A stretch of DNA of 64,000 bases, taken from the NCBI GenBank assembly GCA_034770075.1, contig CM068379.1, forward strand, positions 17,359,506 to 17,423,505, in the 5' to 3' direction. The notes below the pieces were generated by a model, which searched no databases, was not told the DNA's origin, and saw only the letters and a list, made by a program, of their open reading frames with translations. The stretch comes from Aralia elata. Its lineage: Eukaryota > Streptophyta > Magnoliopsida > Apiales > Araliaceae. Numbering within the stretch: the first letter of the stretch is position 1; every line of letters starts with the position of its first letter. Below, piece by piece: positions 37,379 to 49,020 of the stretch. Made by a program: the position numbers and the translations under genes.

Positions 37379-37597
37379 TATATATATATAGATGATGGAA
37401 TCATCAAAGATTTGACTTTTTTAAACTCTGTCTGTAACTCACTAGAGGCCCGGGAAACAAAGAGAAGATGTGTACAAACGAGATATCCAGTCGAAGACAC
37501 AATTTTTTCTGAAGAATTCATCATGATATATCTGATCCATGCATAATATCATGAAAAATAGATACAAATTTTTGACTGCTACTTAGACTTAGTATTG

Positions 37598-37640
<43 letters not shown>

Positions 37641-39119
37641 TATATTATATATAGGTATAAATATTTAGATTTATCAAACAAGAAATATCATAAAAGCTAA
37701 GAAACAAAACAAGTGAGTGGAATTTGAGTTTCAAAATTGTCCAAAAGGTTTTCGTATTAACAAACATCTAGTGAATAATAACTGAAAATTGCGTACTAAC
37801 CTCCGATGCAAATAGAAATATTTTTTGAGCATTAATACCGCCAATATAAAGAGCAATTGGAAAAAAAATGCATACACAGGCTTAGCCACCATTAGAAGCT
37901 TATTGATTTCTAAATAAAATAATTTCCTTCTTTTTGTAAGATATGTCATTGTATAGGTTTAATATTGTTTATCTAATAATTATGAGCATATAATTATATT
38001 TAAACTATTGAAAAGTTTGTAGGAAAAAGGAAACAAAGCCATGTATAACCGGTATTATTAATACTATCCCTGTACCGTACTTTCAATACCGATATTACTA
38101 TCTATTTTTTTAAATATTTAGTAACCGGTTTGATACGATTTGAATTGATTCGGTATAATTTTTTACTTATGAATACTCCTAGATACAGAATTTTTAAGGT
38201 ATATGTTATCCACAAAGTACTTAATAGGATTTGATTTAAGAAAATGATATATATTGCGAATGTTTATGTCGATTATTTGATTGTCAGTTACGTTGATAAG
38301 TATTATTGATAATTTTTTTAGAGAGATGTGTAATAAGTGAGTCTTTTTATAATTCTTATCAATCTCATATATTAATAAATTTTTATATGTCAGCATCAAT
38401 TTGCCACAATACATAACCAAATTATTTGATTTTTGCATCTCCTGCATTAAAGAGTATGATATCGATAACATTAGAGCGAGAACTTTTCAGACCATGGTGT
38501 GATTCTTTTGCAGGCTCATATTACTAAAAATCAAGTCTTCCACGTTCATGAAAGTTTGGATTGATCAATTTCAATTTTTATTTATTTATTTATTAATTTT
38601 TTTTTTCACAAAAAAGAACTACATTTTTGTAGTATTGATGTAGGCGTCAGTTGACCTGATTGATAAATAAATATTTTTACAATTTTTTTTATTATTTATA
38701 TGCAAGATCAAGAAATTGATAAATAAGTTTCGAGGGCCGGTGCTTACTTCCTCAAGTCGAGTATTCGTATCGGTGTTTGTTGGCTGTTTCTTTAATGGAC
38801 GCCAGATCAACTTTATAAGAACCCTTGTGAATGTCAATAGGATCCCACACACCTTTAAGAATTTATATTTATAAACAAATAAGTTAAAAAACATTGGCCA
38901 ATGTTATGCTTGATTGACCGATTATTAAAAAATAACTTGAAAGTTGTTAAATTTCAATATGGAGTATCACATATTATTTATTTGTGTAGAGGAACTAGCC
39001 ATTTGGAGCTAGCTCAGAATGTGAAGAATCGATGTAAATAATAATTATGTAGATCGGATCTCTCCAATTGAACATTTTAACTTTTAAATTTTAAACAATT
39101 AATTAAGAATTTTATTATT
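37379..39119. other. AT-rich intergenic DNA, no gene seen
   Basis: Has a (TA)n run near 37600-37636. Around 38050-38160 GGTATTATTAATAC and ACCGGTTTGATACG words resemble the GGTAYCGATAT words near 37130, perhaps two ends of one decayed element. Short ORFs here are AT-driven. Confidence 0.4.
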
Positions 39120-39389
39120 ATACAAACACTCCCTCTGTTTTTAAAAGGATGAGCAAGTATAATATGTACACATATTAAAAAGTAAAAGTAGAAAAAAATA
39201 GAGTAAAAAAGTTTTAAAGTTGTCTTTAAAGGTTCTACAAGATTATATAAAGTAATAAATACTTTTATTCTTTTATATTAATAAATTTTACTAAATGACT
39301 TAGTTACTCTTTATTTTATGTATCTTATTTTTTATTTTTTTAAAAATGTATCTTTAATTATTATTTTTTTGGAGACGGAGGAGTAATAC
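39120..39389. mobile_element. Stowaway-like MITE
   Basis: Left end ACTCCCTCTGTTTTTAAAAG; right end, read inverted, TACTCCTCCGTCTCCAAAAA. About 270 bp and non-coding. Confidence 0.65.
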
Positions 39390-39669
39390 TTTGTCGATTA
39401 TTAAGTACATGGGCTGATAATAAAAAACTCTGACAAGCTCAATCACAGCTTGTCTGTTGATAGACTCTGAGCTATTTGCATCTTCGCATCATTTTTCATT
39501 GCAAAAAGACAAATAAAGAAAGAAAAGAAAGAAATATATGAAATAAAAAAAGAAAATAATATTTGTAGTTCAAAGTTCCTATTTGCTTTCTATTATAGAA
39601 CAAAATTTACTCTATTTTAAATTTTAAATAGAGCTAAGATTCAAAAAAAAATAGTAGTATATTTATTGT

Positions 39670-39670
<1 letters not shown>

Positions 39671-39701
<31 letters not shown>

Positions 39702-39710
39702 TATATATAT

Positions 39711-39750
<40 letters not shown>
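39671..39750. repeat. (ACATAT)n/(TA)n microsatellite
   Basis: ATACAT units pass into TA and then TATATG units, forming a near-perfect palindromic simple repeat. Confidence 0.95.
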
Positions 39751-39798
39751 TGGAAAAAATGTAATCAACTTTAAAAAACCGATCGATAGATAAATTAA

Positions 39799-40056
39799 TA
39801 ATCTCTTCGTTTCAAAATTAGAGATGCATTTTGACTTTTTATAGTCAATTCGTAAAATTCTAAAATTTAAAATTAATATGAAATTATTTAATTTTAGTAC
39901 AAACAAATATAACAATTGTAAACTAATTATAAAGTACTGCTAATTATTATATTTGCTGTTTTCAAAACTTGAACGAAATAATATCAATTTTGAGTTTTAA
40001 AATTTTGTAAATTGATTTTAAAAAATTAAAATATATCTCTAATTTTGAAACTGAGA
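39799..40056. mobile_element. Stowaway-like MITE
   Basis: Left end ATCTCTTCGTTTCAAAATTA and right end, read inverted, ATTATCTCAGTTTCAAAATT are inverted repeats. It shares ACAATTGTAAACTAA with the cut MITE at 40632. Confidence 0.65.
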
Positions 40057-40206
40057 TAATATTTTTTTTCCAATCTACACTTATTAGTGGATTGATATTT
40101 GTAAAGAACACTGTTTTTTTTCTTGTTTTTGTGGGATGATCGCTTTATAGTATAAATAGTCGGGAGTCCCTCCTTTGTCAGTATCCTAATTGGGGAAATA
40201 AAATTT

Positions 40207-40516
40207 TACTCCTTTGGTATTTAAAAGATGAACAAAATATAAATTTCACACATATTACAAAAAAAAAAAAAAATAGAGAAAAGAGAATAAATAAAATTTT
40301 AAATTTATCTTTAGTGGTCTCACAAGATTCATAAAGTGATGAATAATTTTATTTTATTTATATTAATGGACTTTACTAAATAACATAATTACTCTCTATT
40401 TTATGTAACTTTACTAAATAACATAATTACTCTCTATTTTATGTACTTTATTTTATCTTTCTTGAGACAAAAATAATTATACGTTTAGTCATTCTTTTAG
40501 GTACGGAAGGAGTATG
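40207..40516. mobile_element. Stowaway-like MITE with internal duplication
   Basis: Left end ACTCCTTTGGTATTTAAAAG and right end, read inverted, ACTCCTTCCGTACCTAAAAG are inverted repeats. Inside, TTTACTAAATAACATAATTA followed by CTCTCTATTTTATG occurs twice in tandem. Confidence 0.65.
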
Positions 40517-40631
40517 TCATATACAACCGAAAAAATATGAGATGCATTTATTAGTCGTCTGTTTTTGTTCTACCTTTAAAGTATGAATGAAATAATGCAT
40601 TCAACTCAACAAAGAACTTAAAAAATGCTGT

Positions 40632-40756
40632 TACCTCCGTTCCAAACTTAGATATATATTTTAACTTTTTAAAGTTAATTTGTAAAATTTTAAAATTCAA
40701 AATTGATATGAAATTATTTAGTTTTAATACAACAAATATAATAATTGTAAACTAAC
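40632..40756. mobile_element. left half of a MITE cut by a gypsy LTR
   Basis: It begins TACCTCCGTTCCAAACTTAG and runs to TTGTAAACTAAC, matching the order seen in the MITE at 39799, then stops where the LTR begins at 40757. The right half is not in the window. Confidence 0.6.
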
Positions 40757-41992
40757 TGTAGACACCTAAAATTTACACATGTTTGCTCTAACAATGGCAG
40801 GAGGGCAATAATGTCATTTTACTTGATGCCAGGATGTCAAAGAAAATATCACGAGGCTCAGGATGATTACTTAGAGTCCACACAGAGACCTCTAAGTGCC
40901 AAACTACAAGAAGGAGTACGAACGATTATGATTCAGTGTATACAGAAAAATGATTTTTTCCCTTTTTCTCTATCTTTCCGGATCCAAAATTGATTAAACT
41001 TGATGTTATTGTGTAGCTTTCGAAAAGAGATTTTCAGATTGGTATGACACATTCTCTAAATCATCCCAATTTGAAAGTTATGGACATTTCAGTGCACACG
41101 AAAAATCAATGTTGCGACACAAAAAACGAGAAATGTGGGCCCCACCCCCAGGCTGTCGTAGGTAGACCTACAATAAGCCTAGGGAGGCTATAAATAAGTT
41201 TCTTGACTCATTTTTTTTTTTAGAGAAAAAGGCATTTTTGAAAGAGAAAATGTGTTATCTAGATAGAGAAATAACAAAAGTGAGAAAAACCTCTCTAAAT
41301 TAGATCTAAATCTAATTTTTCTCATCAAATCTCCCATCAATCTATAGTCAAGCAATCCATAGAAGGATTAATGATGAAGAAGCTCCCACTTCTAATGTTT
41401 ATTTCTAGTCTCTATACTCGTTTTTTATTTACGTTTACGATTACATTGTTTGGGTTTTGTTTCGTTTATTTTGTATTCTCGTTTTAAGGCTTTCTTAGCA
41501 TCTTAGATCATGTCTAGTGGTGTGTGGATCCTATTTTGAGCCATGGGTAATTAGAGAGGGTTTCTCACTATAGAAATTCCTCGTAACCAACTTATAAAGT
41601 CATTTTAACGATCATTCGATTTCGATATAGATCTAGCTTATTTTGTTAATTGTTGTGCTTGGCCTTTGTTATTTACGATTATTTCTTTGATTTTGGGCTC
41701 TCCTTACATCTTAGATTACTTCTAAAAGTGTTTGGATCTTATTTTTGGGATTATGAATGATTAGAGAGGATTTCTCACGGATGAAATCTCCTCTTAACCA
41801 ACCGAGGATATCCTTTTAGTAATTTCTCGATTGTGACTCATTTTATCGATTATTTTTGCTTGGGAGTCGTTTTTTCTTAATTTCTAGGTTACTCAAGTAT
41901 CCTAAATTAATATCTAGTAGTGTGGGGATCCTACATTTTAGCCACCGAGAAATTCTCACGAATAGAATCTTCTTCTAGCAAATCTAGGATAT
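40757..41992 (+). mobile_element. gypsy LTR, truncated on the right by a copia insertion
   Basis: It begins TGTAGACACCTAAAATTTAC and has CAGGAGGGCAATAATGTC near 40798, parallel to CAGGAGGGCAAAATCGTC of the LTR at 3370, so it is a related but diverged family. CTATAAATAAG near 41189 is a likely TATA box. From about 41495 three degenerate units of roughly 190-207 bp repeat (ATCTTAGAT, GTGTGGATCCTA, TTAGAGAG, TTTCTCAC). The right boundary is the start of the next element, so it is unclear whether this was a 5' LTR or a solo LTR. Confidence 0.75.
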
Positions 41993-43694
41993 TGTTAGGA
42001 ATCACATGGCTAAATTTGATGTTATGATATTAATGTATATGTGTTAATAGTTGAATTGTAAAGTCCTTAAATGATTTGATGTGCAAGGACTTAGATAGAA
42101 AAGATCAACCTTGTTAGGTTGATCTAATGAATTAAATTGATAAGACTAGACTGATCGTTGAATACTGCATAAGTCATCATAAAGCATCCAGTGAAGGATC
42201 GTAGAGCAGTCAGCCAACTTGAAGTTCAGTCAGCTAAAGTATCGTAGAGTCTGCCAGGCAAACGTAGAGTGAAGCTCGACCAGTCGCATCGCAGCATTTG
42301 TCAGGCAAACGTAGAATGAGGCACTGTCAGTCGCAAAGCTCTCTCTCGCATCGTAGAGTTAGGCCAGACAAACGTAGAGTGAAGCTCGGCCAGTTGCATC
42401 GTAGAGTTAAGCCAGGCAAACGTAGAGTGGCTTGGCAGATCGTAGAGTTAATTCTATCAACAGTCAAGCACGATCGTAGAGTCACATCTACATTAGCAAG
42501 ACGACAGTTCTTAAGAAACTAAAGGAGCAAAACATTGAGACTGTCTCTAAGTGATCTAAACGCAACATGAAAGATCACAATGAACGTCTGCAAGAATCAA
42601 GTCTCACCAAAGGATCGTATAGTCAGCCAAGCACTCTACGATCTTCATTCAGACAAAGCAACCAAGAACTGAATTGAATATTCTACGTTGCCCATATTGA
42701 TTGCTAATATCCATATCAGTAGAGTGACTTGCCCAAGACAGTTGCTGAATACTTAATTGATCTGAACGAAGAATCAAAGTCAGTGGGGAACAAACAGCTA
42801 CAATTGCAGAAATTCTGAGCACTGTTCCTGCCACCATCTTGGAGCAAGTTAATGGATGCTAACTCATCCCACTATTGCGCACATCAAGGAATAAACTATT
42901 CCTAAGTTCAGCAACAAATCTCAACGGGAATATTAGATGCAACGGTCTCATTTCAACAAAAGAATTCAGAGACATCTATATAAGGCAAACAGATTGAAGA
43001 ATCAAATTAAGCAAGTACAACTACAAAGAAATCAAATATGTCAAAGTCTTACTCTACGATCAAAGAAACATCTTGCTTCGCTACTAAGTTCTTCAGACCA
43101 TATGCTTCAAGCAAGTTAGTAATAACACAACCAAAATACTCTCAATCAAGTGAAAGGGTCAATAGGTGACCAACGAGTTACAAGTCTACTAGACTTGAAG
43201 AGTACTAAGGGTAGTGGGTGATTCTAAGGCTGCGGGTCTTAGTCTACAGTGTTCCAAGCCTGTTGGACTTGACGAAGTTCAATAGTGAACTAGAGTTCTA
43301 AGGCTACTGACTTTGAAGAGTACTCAGTGTACTGGAGTTCTGAGGCTGCTGGCCTTGAAGGAATCTTAGTGATTCAAGTTGTAAACATATCCTTAGTGAA
43401 TTTGGTACTCAAGGAGTAGAACAGTGGAGTAGGAGTCTTGTGTGCTCCGAACCACTTAAAGTCATGTCTCTCTCTCTCTATCTTTGCACTTCATAACTGC
43501 TATAACTGTTATATCACTGCTTTATCATATCTGTTATAACTGTCCTATCTTTAAGGGGGATTAAAATCAATCATATATTCCCCTGTGCTTAATTAACTTG
43601 CTTATTAACCAAGTCTTTTGAAAAAGAGTTTAAAAGTTTTAAAGAATCTATTCACCCCCCTTCTAGATATCTTTTGTGCCTCTGGAAACTAACA
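41993..43694 (+). repeat. 5' LTR of the SIRE-like element
   Basis: Begins TGTTAG and ends CTAACA, a perfect 6-bp inverted pair. After one base comes TTGGTATCAGAG (43696-43707), the initiator-tRNA-Met primer-binding site. The first half holds the CGTAGAG-rich minisatellite. Confidence 0.9.
42195..42490 (+). repeat. minisatellite of about 47 bp built on CGTAGAGT
   Basis: Units read roughly GCATCGTAGAGTTArGCCAG followed by GCAAACGTAGAGTGAAGCTC and GGCCAGT. About five to six imperfect copies are present, each with two CGTAGAG words. It lies in the U3-side half of the LTR, where regulatory repeats are common; that role is inferred. Confidence 0.8.
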
Positions 43695-43736
43695 ATTGGT
43701 ATCAGAGTAGGTTCTCTTTATTAAAGCTTAACCCGC

Positions 43737-45849
43737 TTGAGTAGATCAATAGCACAAACCAGAAATGGCTCTGAGGTAGGTGGAGGAAACAAAGCACCTC
43801 TTTGCAATAAAAAATTATTTGCCAACTGGAAAGTTCGGATACAGGCATACATGGATGCCATAGACGAGGATCTATTTGATGCTGTCATCAGTGGGCCCTA
43901 TGTACCAACAAAGTTAACGCCAACTACTGACGACCCAAACAAAGTCTCAATCAAATTAAGAAAAGATTGGACAGATGCAGAGAAGAAAGTAGTTCAGCTG
44001 GACAAGAGAGCCAAAAATATTTTGTTCATGGCTCTAAAAGATGAGCTGTTTGAAAACGTCGTCAACTGCTAAATAGCAAAAGAAGTTTGAGATACACTGC
44101 TAATCATGAATGAAGGGACTGAAGAAGTTAGTGAAAACAAACAGTCATTACTCACACAACAGTATGAAATGTTTACCCACATCTCTGGGGAAAATATTAC
44201 TTTCACATATGAAAGGTTCAACGTACTGCTCAACTCTCTTCGAGCATATGGAAAGGTCTATCCAAATAAAGATCTCATCATCAAATTCACGAGAGCCTTG
44301 CCTAGCAAGTGGGATGCCAAAACCATTGCCATTCGAGAATTGAAGAATCTCCGTGAAATGACTGTGCAGATGTTATATGGAAACCTTCTCACCTATGAAT
44401 TCGAACTGAATCAGAGAGCTGAAACATTATCAGAAGGAAAGAAGAAGGAAAAAAGGAATTGCACTTAAGGCATCTACATCAAAGAGAGCTGACAAAAATA
44501 ACTCAGATGATGATGAAGAAATCAATGATGAAGGAGTTGCCATGCTAGTCAGACACTTCAAAAGGTTCATTAGCAGAAACAACAGATCAAGGAGATTCAG
44601 CAGCAACAATAAAGAACAAGTAAGTGATTTATGCTATAATTGTAAACAACCAGATCACTTCATTGCAAATTGCGATAAACCTCTAAGAGAAGAATTGAGA
44701 AACAACAAGAAGAATCCAGATTCAAAGAAAAACCCCAAAGGCTATCATAAGTTCAAGAAAAAGGATAAAGGCTTTGTAGCTGAGAGTTTATGGAGTGACT
44801 CAGACAGTGACTCAAACTATGAGTCACATGAAGATGAAGAACCACACAAAGCCAATCTATGCTTAATGGCCAAAGAAGGAAAAATCAAAGAATTCAACGT
44901 TAATGAGGTATTTGATTTTTACTCTCCTGATTTAACTATTGATGATCTTAGAGAAGGAATGCATGACTCTATGATAGAACTGCATAAATATATGAAAATA
45001 TTCAGGGTTCTATCAAGGAACCATTCTCTTCTTCAAGAGGAAAAAGAGAAAGTAATCGTAGAGTTGAAAACTACTCTACGAACTGCTAACTCTTGTACCA
45101 GTCTTGAGGCTGAGAATGCTAACTTGAAATAGAAAGATGAGCTTAGCTCTTAGAAAAAGTTAATTCTAGTTTCTAAAATTCAGAAACTAGAAAAGACAAT
45201 TTCAACATGGAACAAGTTTTTTCTGTCTATGAAATCTCTGATCTCTAGCCAAATATCAGTTGCTAGCAGGTCAGGTCTGGGGTTCTGTAAATCCTCTTCA
45301 GAACTCACTGTGGACAAAGATATGGAAACAAATAATAACAGTTCCTCTAAATTCAATAAGGAAATTGTATTTGTTAAATCCTCACAAACAATTGGTCCAA
45401 GCTATTCAAACTCTGCTAAAAAGGTTGTTGGATCTCACACAAGTCTAAGATTCAAGAGATCAAAGAGTAAGTCAACTTCTACATTTAAGCCTCGAAGGAT
45501 CGTAGAGTTTAGCAGAACTCATTCTACGAACCAACCTGGCAAGAATCGTAGAGTTGACTTCTACTATATGAAAACAGTGAATCCTAGAGGTGTGTGGAAG
45601 TAAAAAGAATACAAGCCAAAAGCTGTGAGTTACTACTTTCCACACATGTCCAAGACAAAAATGAATTCATACTCACACACAAACATACATTATATTCAAT
45701 GCTATACATGCTATAAATATGGTCATAAAGCCGCAGAATGCTATTTCAATGATTTCTATCCTGTGCTAAACAGACCTAAAATCAAGCAGATTTGGGTCCC
45801 CAAGGCTACTAACAAATCTAGACCCAAACAAGTTTGGGTACCAAAATAA
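43737..45849 (+). pseudogene. gag of the SIRE-like element, several stops
   Basis: The reading starts at 43737 after the primer-binding site and covers the capsid-like part (NKKLFANWKVRIQAYMDAID near 43811, YERFNVLLNSLRAYGK). A zinc knuckle CYNCKQPDHFIANC lies near 44633, followed by a charged, coiled-coil-like part to 45132. A second zinc knuckle CYTCYKYGHKAAEC lies near 45704. Stops occur at 44071 and, in AKEV-stop-DTL, at 44090, where TGA stands for the usual Trp; more follow near 45130 and 45154. One frame change lies near 44466. The coding text includes several TCGTAGAGT words. Gag would form the particle shell if intact. Confidence 0.8.
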
Positions 45850-45887
45850 AAGTTAATTCTTTCTGTAGGTACAAAGCACCACTCAGT

Positions 45888-46420
45888 TAACATGGTACCT
45901 TGATAGTGGATGCTCAAGACATATGACAGGAAACAAAGCCCTCCTGTCAAACTTTGTTGAAAAAATGGTCCTGCAGTCATCTTTGGAGACAACAATTATG
46001 GAAAGACAAAAGGATATAGTTTAGCTGGAAAAGGTGCTGTGTCATTTAGCAAAGTGGCATATGTTGAAGGTCTAGAGCACAATCTTCTTAGCATTAGCCA
46101 ACTATGTGACAAAAGACATCAAGTCACCTTTCTTAATAATCAATGCCAAGTTAGAGATTTGAAGACCAACTCATTAAAGCTGATAGGATCAAGAGAAGGA
46201 AATGTTTATATTGTCAACCTTGCTGAGCTAAGTCAGGATGAGACAATATGCTTTCTTACCACAGCTTCTGAAAATCTTTGTTGGCTATGACATAGGAGAC
46301 TATCCCATTTAAACTTCAAGAGTAAGTCAAAACTAGACTCCAAAGACCTTGTAGCAGGATTCCAAAATTCAACTTCATCAAAGAGAAACCCTACAAAGCA
46401 TGTCAGTTTAGAAAGCAAAC
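45888..46420 (+). pseudogene. protease and pre-integrase region, frameshifted
   Basis: TWYLDSGCSRHMTGN near 45892 contains the aspartic protease motif DSG. The frame breaks near 45965, then continues as GDNNYGKTKGYSLAGKG and VEGLEHNLLSISQLCD. The HRRLSHLNF part of the integrase zinc region near 46291 follows a stop (46288-46290). Confidence 0.8.
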
Positions 46421-46481
46421 AAAAAGCTCATTCAAAGGCAAAACAGTCAACTCAAATGATAAGCCCCTGCAGTTACTCCAT

Positions 46482-49020
46482 ATGGATCTATTTGGGCATA
46501 TCCCAACTGCAAGCCTTGGAGGAAAGAGGTATTCATTGGTAGTAGTGGATGACTACACCAGGTTCACATGGACATTCTTTCTAAGCTCTAAAGATGAAAC
46601 CAGTTCTCAACTAATGAAGCTGTTCAAACTAGTTATGAATGAGAAAGAGGAGAGGATCAAAGCTATCAGAAGTGATCATGGAAGAGAGTTTGATTTTTCT
46701 GAAGTAGAGCAGTATTGTGAAGAGAATGACATCAATCACAACTTCTCAGCTCCAAGAACTCTTCAACAAAATGGACTAGCTGAAAGGAAGAATAGGACTC
46801 TGATTGAAGCAGGAGGAACACTACTTGCGGCTGCCCATCTACCTGAGTACTTCTGGGCAGAAGCTGTCAACACTGTTTGCTACACCCAAAATAGGTTTCT
46901 TATTCACTCAACTCTCAAAAATACTCCTTATGAGTTGTGGAAAGGAAGAAAGCCAAACATCAGCTACTTTTGTGCATTTGGCGGTCAGTGTTATATTCTC
47001 AACAATGGCAAGAAGTACCTGACCAAATTCCAGCCAAAGTCAGACGAAGGAATCTTCCTTGGTTATGCTATGGATAGTAAAGCATATAGGGTATTCAATA
47101 ATGAGTCTCTAACGGTTGAAGTCTCTATTTATGTAACCTTTGACGAATCAGACCCTGTAAGGAAGGATGCTCCACTAAACGAAAGTACAGAAAAGAACTC
47201 TATGATTAAAGAATCAAAAATCGTAGAGTTAGACACTACGAACGTAGAACCAGAATCAGAAAACATAGAGCAAGAAGAAGATATCGTAGAGTTCACATTA
47301 CCAGACAGTGAGACTCTACGACCTGAACCTGAAGTCAATCTAGAAGAGCTCAGACAAGAAAACATTAGAATAGATGTCCCAAGAAGGAGAAAATGGACAA
47401 AGGATCACACTGAAGATCTTGTTATTGGAGATCCTAATGCTAGAGTAAAGACAAGGTCAACAACTCAAAATGAATGCATCTACCTAAGCTTTCTCTCTCA
47501 AATAGAGCCCAAGAAGGTAGAAGAAGCATTAGAAGATTCAAGTTGGATAGAGGTCATGCAAGAGGAGCTCAACCAATTTGAAAGAAGCAAAGTCTGGAGA
47601 CTAGTTAAAAGGCCAAAGCACCATCCAGTCATTGGCACCAAATGGGTTTTCAGGAATAAGATGGATGAAGGAGGTGTCATCATAAAGAATAAAGCAAGAC
47701 TGGTTGCCAAAGGCTACTCACAAGAAGAAAGAATTGACTATGATGAAACCTTTGCTCCTGTTGCAAGATTGGAAACCATCAGAATATTTCTTGCCCATGC
47801 TGCTCACATGAAATTCAAAGTCTTCCAAATGGATGTCAAGAGTGCCTTTCTCAATGGTGAACTTCAAGAAGAAGTCTATGTGGAACAACCCCCAGGTTTC
47901 ATCAATCCAACCCTTTCTAATTATATATATAAATTAGATAAAGCTTTATATGAATTAAAACAAGCACCTAGAGCATGGTATGAAACTCTTACAAATTTTC
48001 TTACTGAAAAGGGATTCACTAGAGGTAGAGTTGACACCACTTTATTCCTAAGAAAACAAAAGGATAAATCTTTACTAGTTCAAATCTATGTGGATGATAT
48101 TATTTTTGATTCTACTGATGAAAAGTTGTGTAAAAAGTTTGCCAAGCTAATGCAGAGCAAGTTTGAAATGAGCATGATGGGAGAACTGAACTTCTTCCTT
48201 GGACTTCAAGTGAAGCAAACTGATGAAGGCATATTCATAAACCAAGCCAAGTACATTAAAGACTTACTAAAGAAGTATGACATGAATTCAGCCAATATCA
48301 TGAAAACTCCCATGACACCTGCAACTAAGCTTGACAAAGATGAGAAAGGTAAAAGTATTGATATTACTCAATATAGAGGTATGATAGACTCTCTCCTATA
48401 CTTAATAGCTAGCAAACCATATATCATGTTTGCTACTTGTATTTGTGCTAGATTTCAAGCTAATCCCAAGGAATCACATTTAATGGCTGTAAAAAGAAAT
48501 TTTCAGGTATCTGAAGGGCACTCCTAGCTTGGGACTTTGGTATCCTAAGGAGTCACCCTTTGATCTAATAGGATACTCAGATGCTGATTATGCAGGTTGT
48601 AAAATTGATAGAAAAAGCACAAGTGGAACGTGTCAATTGCTTGGAAGTAGACTTGTCTCTTGGTTTAGCAAAAAGCAAAACTCAGTATCAACCTCAACTG
48701 CAGAAGCTGAATACATTGCTACTGGCAGTTGCTGTGCACAAATTCTATGGATGAAAAATCAGCTAGCTGACTATGGGTTTGAGTTTAAATCTATTCATGT
48801 ACATTGTGACAATACTAGTGCTATTGCTATAACGCATAATCCTGTCATGCACTTAAGAACCAAGCACATAGATATAAGATATCATTTCATTAGAGATCAT
48901 GTGCAAAATGGTAATATTTCATTAAGTTATATTCCAACTGAAAACCAACTTGCTGATGTATTTACAAAACCATTGGAAGAATCAAGGTTTAACATGTTGA
49001 TAAGTGAACTAGGAACACTA
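46482..49020 (+). pseudogene. integrase, reverse transcriptase and RNase H, one frameshift, truncated
   Basis: The first 681-codon open stretch carries the integrase core (MDLFGHI with the first Asp, RSDHGREF, then QQNGLAERKNRTLIE) and reverse transcriptase (KARLVAKGYSQEERIDYDET, FQMDVKSAFLNGEL, LKQAPRAWY and the catalytic IYVDDI near 48089). A one-base shift near 48500 moves the reading to a second frame from 48529, which carries RNase H (YSDADYAGCKIDRKSTSGTC, STAEAEYIATGS, HVHCDNTSAI, ENQLADVFTKPL). The last residues before the stop are encoded by the CACTA terminus. Apart from the shift, the pol part is nearly intact. Confidence 0.95.

Larger units (their letters stand above)
41993..49015 (+). 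mobile_element. SIRE-like Ty1/copia element, 3' end removed by CACTA insertion
   Basis: A 1702-bp 5' LTR is followed by a tRNA-Met primer-binding site, a large gag, protease, integrase, reverse transcriptase and RNase H. The long LTR and large gag with a coiled coil fit the SIRE/Maximus lineage. The element stops in the last part of RNase H at 49015, where a CACTA transposon begins; its polypurine tract and 3' LTR should lie beyond the right edge of the window. The preceding GATAT (41988-41992) would be its target site. Confidence 0.9.
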
